A DNA stretch of 55,289 nt, from the NCBI GenBank assembly GCA_964616545.1, contig CAZTUA010000023.1, forward strand, positions 1 to 55,289, read 5' to 3'. The position numbers were made by a program, and so were the translations under genes. Shown in pieces: positions 51,363 through 55,289 of this stretch (position 1 is its first letter; each line of letters opens with the position of its first letter). This stretch comes from JAQVEM01 sp964616545 (GTDB lineage: Bacteria; Actinomycetota; Humimicrobiia; Humimicrobiales; Humimicrobiaceae). The notes under the pieces are model-generated. The model searched no databases, was not told the DNA's origin, and saw only the letters and a program-made list of their open reading frames with translations.

Positions 51363-52601
51363 ATGTCTGATTATAAAAAAATACCCGAACTGCTGGCTCC
51401 CGCAAACAATTTAAATATATTAAAATATGCGGTCAATTACGGAGCGGATGCAGTATATGTGGGAGGAAAAGAATTTAATTTAAGAAGCGTAAGAGGGAAT
51501 TTTTCTCCGGATGAGTTAAAAGAAGGCACCTGTTACGCCCATAACCATGGAGCAAAGGTTTATCTTACCCTTAATTCCGTACTGTCAGAGCACGAACTCC
51601 CCTTATTTAAAAATTATTTAAGTAAAATAAGAACCATTGATATTGACGGTATTATAGTATCGGATTTTGGAGCCATGGAGCTGGTGAGGGAATTAATGTC
51701 CGAAAAAGGAATTCATGTGAGCACCCAGACAAATATAAACAATCACAGAGCCGTTAATTTTTTTAAAAAGTATGGGGCAAGAAGAGTAAATCTTGCGAGG
51801 GAAATAAGTTTCCGAAACTTAAAAAATATTAAAAAAAATACAGACATAGAGATAGAAGTATTCATACATGGGGCATTATGCATATCGTATTCTGGAAGAT
51901 GTATGCTCAGCAGATACATGACAGGGCGCGATGCTAATAAAGGAGAATGCGCGCACAGCTGCAGATGGAAATATTATCTTATGGAAGAAGAAAGACAGAA
52001 TATGTTTTTCCCCGTTATCCAGGATAAACATGGGACCCATATATATAATTCAAGGGACCTGTGTCTTCTCGGGAAATTAAATCTTCTGGTAGAAGCAGGT
52101 GTTGATGCCGTCAAAATAGAGGGAAGAATGAAAACCGAAAACTATGTAAGTCTTACAACCTGGGTTTACAGGAAGGCGCTTGATTTAATTAAAGAAAATA
52201 AATATACAGAAAAGGAAAAAAATTACCTTACAGGTGAGCTGGACAAATGCTCACACAGAAATTTTACCGAGGGATTTATGTTTCTTGAGGATAGAAGTGA
52301 GCTTGAAGATAATGATAATGTCGGGTATATAAATAAATACAGTTTTATAGGAACATATAAAGATTTCAGTGAAAAGTATAACGGACCTGTTATAAGTGTA
52401 AAAAACCGTTTTTACAGTGGAGAAGTTTTTGATATTTTACAGCCATATATGGAACCCGTAAGATTCAGGGTTAAAAAAATGCTGTCTGCTGATGATGGAA
52501 CCGTAACAGAGTGCGCAAACCCGAATGATTCTGTGATAATATGCAGCCTGGGTAGAATAAGTCCCTTCTCAATTCTGAGAATAAAAGACAGTAAATCTTA
52601 A
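51363..52601 (+). CDS. trhP: U32 family peptidase-like tRNA hydroxylation protein TrhP
   Basis: 412-residue member of peptidase family U32: N-terminal PELLAPANNLNILKYAVNYGADAVYVGG, the signature block HGALCISYSGRCMLSRYMTGRDANKGECAHSCRW (about residues 168-202) with four cysteines that may hold an iron-sulfur cluster, and VDAVKIEGRMKTENYV. In Escherichia coli and Bacillus such proteins are needed for prephenate-dependent hydroxylation of U34 in tRNA rather than proteolysis. Bacillus has two tandem copies (YrrN and YrrO); here there is one, of about the longer type. It follows trmR after 28 bases. Confidence 0.85.
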   Translation: MSDYKKIPELLAPANNLNILKYAVNYGADAVYVGGKEFNLRSVRGNFSPDELKEGTCYAHNHGAKVYLTLNSVLSEHELPLFKNYLSKIRTIDIDGIIVSDFGAMELVRELMSEKGIHVSTQTNINNHRAVNFFKKYGARRVNLAREISFRNLKNIKKNTDIEIEVFIHGALCISYSGRCMLSRYMTGRDANKGECAHSCRWKYYLMEEERQNMFFPVIQDKHGTHIYNSRDLCLLGKLNLLVEAGVDAVKIEGRMKTENYVSLTTWVYRKALDLIKENKYTEKEKNYLTGELDKCSHRNFTEGFMFLEDRSELEDNDNVGYINKYSFIGTYKDFSEKYNGPVISVKNRFYSGEVFDILQPYMEPVRFRVKKMLSADDGTVTECANPNDSVIICSLGRISPFSILRIKDSKS

Positions 52602-52727
52602 AAAAGTATTTAAATTAATAAAAAAAATAAAGAAAAATAAATAAATCGGGTAAAAGGCAGATAAATCCGGAAAGTTGAAAATATAAAAATTTTTTAGTAT
52701 TATTCTCATAAATAGATTAAAAGATAT

Positions 52728-53012
52728 ATGGTTGAAAATATTAAAACATACAGGGTAATATTTTCGGGCAGGGTTCAGGGTGTAGGATTCAGGTATTTTG
52801 TTGAGTCTATAGCCGTAAAATATGGTATTAAGGGATACGTAAGAAACACTTATGACGGAAAAGTAGAAGTAGTCTGTCAGGGCGAAGAAGAGGATTTAAG
52901 GCATTTTATAGAAGAGATAAAAAAAGGACCTTCTTTCTCTGTAGTAACAAATGTGGAAATTGAAGAAATAGAAGATAGAGATAAATATAGCATATTTGAA
53001 ATCAGGTATTAA
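52728..53012 (+). CDS. acyP: Acylphosphatase
   Basis: 94-residue small enzyme that hydrolyses acyl phosphates. The active site is visible: the arginine in SGRVQGVGFRYFV and the asparagine in GYVRNTYDGKVEVV. Full length for the family. The 126 bases before it are AT-rich with no feature recognised. This stand-alone protein is distinct from the acylphosphatase-like domain of HypF in this window. Confidence 0.94.
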   Translation: MVENIKTYRVIFSGRVQGVGFRYFVESIAVKYGIKGYVRNTYDGKVEVVCQGEEEDLRHFIEEIKKGPSFSVVTNVEIEEIEDRDKYSIFEIRY

Positions 53013-53070
53013 GGAAAGTTTATAAAAATAACATAATATTTATAATAGCAATAAATATAATTATTTTAAA

Positions 53071-53934
53071 ATGATTGGTTCCGATACAAAAGTTATAGCA
53101 CTTATTGGTAATCCGGTTAAACACAGTTTTTCTCCAGGGATTCATAACTATTTCATAAAAAAATATTTGCTTGATTCAGTTTATCTGGCATTTGGAATCA
53201 GAGAAGAAAATCTAAAAGAAGCTTTTACAGGTGCGGGACGGCTGGGATTTTTGGGATTAAATGTAACAATGCCTTTCAAGGAAAAGGTATTCGGTCTTGT
53301 CGACAGGGCAGAAGGTGCAGCGAAGAAAATCAAATCGGTAAATACGGTAAAATTCTATAATAAAAAAGGGATTTCAGAAGGTTTCAATACTGATGCGGCC
53401 GGGTTCATGAGATCTCTTGATGATAAAAACTTTAAATGGCCCGGAAGCTCCTGCCTTGTAATAGGAGCAGGAGGAGCTGCAAGAGGTGCTGTTTACGGTA
53501 TGCTCAGAAAAAAGGTAAGAAAAATATGGATATACAACAGGGATGCAGTAAGGGCAAAAAAAATAATAAAGGACATGGGAGACGAAGGCGCAGGCAAAAT
53601 AAGAGTATTAGAAAAGATTGACGGACTAAAAAATGAAATTGATGGTATTGATCTGATAGTTAACTGCACACCGCTTGGAATGGATATAAAATCATACAAA
53701 AAACTTATTCCGGTACCCGAAACCTGGAATTTAGATGGAAAATTTGTTTTCGATATGGTCTACAATCCGGTAGAGACACTTCTTTTAAAAAAGGCAAAAA
53801 AGGAAGGAGCGGAAGCCATAGACGGTATAGACCTGCTTGTAAACCAGGCAGCAGAATCATTTAAAATATGGTTTGGAATTATGCCAGAAGAAGAATATAT
53901 TGAAGAAATAAAAAAACAATATAAAATAATATAG
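53071..53934 (+). CDS. aroE: Shikimate dehydrogenase
   Basis: 287-residue NADP-dependent enzyme converting 3-dehydroshikimate to shikimate in aromatic amino acid synthesis. The shikimate-binding serines are in GNPVKHSFSPGIHN, the catalytic lysine is in NVTMPFKEKV, the aspartate in GFNTDAAGF, and the nucleotide motif is VIGAGGAARGAVYGM with NRD on strand 2. NCTPLGM and the C-terminal GIDLLVNQAAESFKIWFG are intact. mltG upstream and pilus genes downstream fit an actinobacterial-type order. Confidence 0.96.
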   Translation: MIGSDTKVIALIGNPVKHSFSPGIHNYFIKKYLLDSVYLAFGIREENLKEAFTGAGRLGFLGLNVTMPFKEKVFGLVDRAEGAAKKIKSVNTVKFYNKKGISEGFNTDAAGFMRSLDDKNFKWPGSSCLVIGAGGAARGAVYGMLRKKVRKIWIYNRDAVRAKKIIKDMGDEGAGKIRVLEKIDGLKNEIDGIDLIVNCTPLGMDIKSYKKLIPVPETWNLDGKFVFDMVYNPVETLLLKKAKKEGAEAIDGIDLLVNQAAESFKIWFGIMPEEEYIEEIKKQYKII

Positions 53935-54008
53935 AAAATAATTAATAAAAATAATAGAATAATATAGAATAAATAATAAAAAAAAGATAGGAAATAAATG
54001 AGGCCAAA

Positions 54009-55070
54009 ATGAATATTGATGATATTTTACTTGAAGCAATAAATTTAAATTCATCGGATATCCATATAGTATGCGTGCTCCCGCCTATTTTCAGAATAAA
54101 TGGGAGACTTATCAAAATGGATAAGTTTGGAGATATTACTCCTGAAATATCCGAGAAGATACTAACAAGGATATTAAACGAAGAACAGTTAAAGAGACTC
54201 AGGGATAGACTTGCAGTCGACTTTTCATATACAATGCCGGGTTACGGAAGATTCAGGGTAAGCTATTATTATCAGAGAAATACGCTGGCAGCGGCCTTCA
54301 GGTATATATCGAGAGATATACTGACAATAAGAGAGCTTGGCCTGCCGGAGCAGATTGAAGAATTTGCAAGTTATCCAAGGGGCCTGGTACTTGTGACGGG
54401 CCCTACCGGATGCGGAAAATCAACAACCCTGGCCTCATTGATTGAAATAATAAACCAGAAAAGAAATGAAAATATCATAACAATAGAGGACCCGATTGAA
54501 TATTTATTTCATCATAAAAAGAGTGTCGTGTCCCAGAGAGAAATTTTAAGTGATGCAATTTCATTTGCCGATGCTCTTAAATATGTTTTAAGGGAGGACC
54601 CGGATGTTATAATGGTAGGTGAGATGAGGGACCTTGAAACAATATCAAGCACACTGACTGCAGCAGAAACGGGACATCTGGTCTTTTCGACCCTGCATAC
54701 GCAGGACGCGCCGCAGACCATTGACAGGATTATAGATGTTTTCCCGACACACCAGCAGAGGCAGGTAAGGGCGCAGCTTGCGGGAACTCTTAAAGCGGTT
54801 CTTGTCCAGCAATTGATACCAACAAGGGATGGTGATGGAAGAGTCCCGGCAACAGAGCTAATGTTCGTAAATTCAGCAATAAAGAATATGATAAGGGAAG
54901 TAAAGGTTCACCAGATTTACTCGTCTATTCAGGCCAGCGGTAGAAGGGGAATGATGACAATGGATATGTCACTTGTAAATCTATATAAATCAGGAAAGAT
55001 TTCAAAAGAAATGGCGCTTGAGAAATCCCACAGCATAGATGAAGTAAGAAGAATGATTGATACTGGGTAA
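54009..55070 (+). CDS. pilT: Type IV pilus twitching motility ATPase PilT
   Basis: 353-residue hexameric ATPase that powers pilus retraction. It has the N-terminal PAS-like domain with SSDIHIVCVLPPIFRINGRL, Walker A GPTGCGKST, the Asp box TIEDPIEYLF, Walker B DVIMVGEMRDLETI, the His box HLVFSTLHTQDAPQTIDRIIDVFP, and the retraction-type C-terminus with LIPTRDGDGRVPATELMFVNSAIKNMIRE (AIRNLIRE-like). It is complete. The next gene is the start of a pilC/gspF-like gene, so this is a pilus operon cut by the window edge. Confidence 0.95.
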   Translation: MNIDDILLEAINLNSSDIHIVCVLPPIFRINGRLIKMDKFGDITPEISEKILTRILNEEQLKRLRDRLAVDFSYTMPGYGRFRVSYYYQRNTLAAAFRYISRDILTIRELGLPEQIEEFASYPRGLVLVTGPTGCGKSTTLASLIEIINQKRNENIITIEDPIEYLFHHKKSVVSQREILSDAISFADALKYVLREDPDVIMVGEMRDLETISSTLTAAETGHLVFSTLHTQDAPQTIDRIIDVFPTHQQRQVRAQLAGTLKAVLVQQLIPTRDGDGRVPATELMFVNSAIKNMIREVKVHQIYSSIQASGRRGMMTMDMSLVNLYKSGKISKEMALEKSHSIDEVRRMIDTG

Positions 55071-55133
55071 GGCTATATGGTGGGATTTTATATAAAAAAA
55101 GTATACAATTAATATAAAACGGAGTTTATAAAT

Positions 55134-55191
55134 ATGACTGCATATAATTATACTGTTAAAGATACTAAAGGCAAAATAGTAGACGGCTCAA
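55134..55191 (+). pseudogene. 5' fragment of a PilC/GspF-type inner-membrane pilus gene, interrupted
   Basis: ATG at 55134 with ggag at 55121-55124 opens a frame reading MTAYNYTVKDTKGKIVDGS, the usual N-terminus of PilC/GspF platform proteins (tyrosine-rich start, D-x-x-GK-x-V-x-G). After codon 19 similarity stops and the frame runs into a TAG at 55269-55271, in sequence that reads as an insertion-sequence end on the other strand. The gene therefore appears to be interrupted close to its start. The rest of pilC would lie beyond the window, if the element was inserted cleanly. Confidence 0.6.
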
Positions 55192-55289
55192 GATACCGTC
55201 AAGTCTTTTGTGTAAATTCTTTTACTGGCTTATCCTTCCATACTTTATTTAAATGGGACATGACCCCATAGATAATTCTTGAGCAACTT
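55192..55289 (-). mobile_element. End of an insertion sequence (IS256/mutator-like suspected)
   Basis: From about 55192 the sequence changes character. The terminal bases GATACCGTCAAGTC followed by TTTTGTGTAAATT resemble the outer end of IS256-family terminal repeats. An open frame on the minus strand enters from the window edge and stops within this terminal region. The other end, the target duplication and most of the transposase are outside the window, so the family is provisional. Confidence 0.6.
55199..55288 (-). CDS. Transposase C-terminal fragment (partial)
   Basis: The last 29 codons of a leftward reading frame, open from the window edge to TGA at 55201-55199. The encoded tail includes IIYGVMSHLNKVWKDKPV and ends KEFTQKT, a basic-aromatic C-terminus like those of mutator-type transposases, in which the last residues are encoded by the terminal repeat itself. 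Too short for certain assignment. Confidence 0.5.
   Translation of the reverse strand, partial: SCSRIIYGVMSHLNKVWKDKPVKEFTQKT

Noticed and set aside
1..55289. CRISPR arrays, tRNA or rRNA genes, prophage
   Set aside because: No regularly spaced repeats, no cloverleaf-like intergenic stretch and no phage structural genes were seen. Intergenic gaps are short except those described.

Overview
This window comes from an AT-rich, apparently anaerobic or micro-oxic bacterium. The gene content is bacterial throughout: RuvABC, the SecDF-YajC translocon, bacterial AspS/AlaS/HisS, PilT and a 6S-type RNA. The order ruvC-ruvA-ruvB-queA-tgt-yajC-secD-secF-recJ-relA-(MBL)-hisS-aspS-6S RNA-alaS-ruvX-mltG-trmR-trhP is the conserved backbone known from Bacillota, while mltG followed by aroE and a GTP-type PEP carboxykinase also suit deep-branching, low-GC Actinomycetota. 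I cannot place it more precisely from sequence alone. Several genes appear to start with TTG or GTG (hypB, the 85-residue gene, perR, pdxT, the DUF2179 gene, secF, the MBL gene, hisS).

Layout. 1-3.5 kb: GTP-type PEP carboxykinase, and a DUF1015 protein on the minus strand. 3.6-15.2 kb: a hydrogenase island. It has hypB, a four-gene operon for a bidirectional NAD(P)-linked group 3b [NiFe] hydrogenase (sulfhydrogenase type, hydB-hydG-hydD-hydA), its maturation endopeptidase, an orphan 85-residue helical protein, an atypical Fur-family regulator and, convergent with these, hypF-hypC-hypD-hypE. Together they cover Ni insertion (HypB), Fe(CN)2CO assembly (HypCDEF) and C-terminal cleavage of the large subunit; hypA is not in the window. 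15.4-22.2 kb: a HAD phosphatase, a GNAT-like protein, a perR-peroxiredoxin pair with a strong promoter, and on the minus strand an EF-G-like GTPase whose 3' end overlaps a membrane-anchored Ig/CBM9-like protein. 22.4-25.5 kb: lemA-htpX and the PLP synthase pair pdxS-pdxT.

25.5-29.5 kb: yebC-ruvC-ruvA-ruvB-queA. 29.5-34.0 kb: three accessory genes inserted between queA and tgt: a PAS-PAS-HD-GYP protein, a DUF2179 membrane protein, and an unusual fusion of a class I methyltransferase to a D-Ala-D-Ala-ligase-like ATP-grasp domain. 34.0-46.2 kb: tgt, yajC-secD-secF, recJ, relA/spoT, an MBL hydrolase, hisS, aspS. 46.2-46.6 kb: a gap that folds into a long rod with the architecture of 6S RNA. 46.6-55.1 kb: alaS-ruvX-mltG, the tRNA wobble-uridine pair trmR-trhP, acylphosphatase, aroE and pilT.

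The right edge holds the first 19 codons of a pilC/gspF-like gene, apparently interrupted by the end of an insertion sequence that runs off the window. I saw no CRISPR array, prophage, tRNA or rRNA. The regions most worth a second look are the 6S-like RNA, the methyltransferase/ATP-grasp fusion, the Fur-like regulator that has lost its regulatory-metal histidines, and the broken pilus gene.
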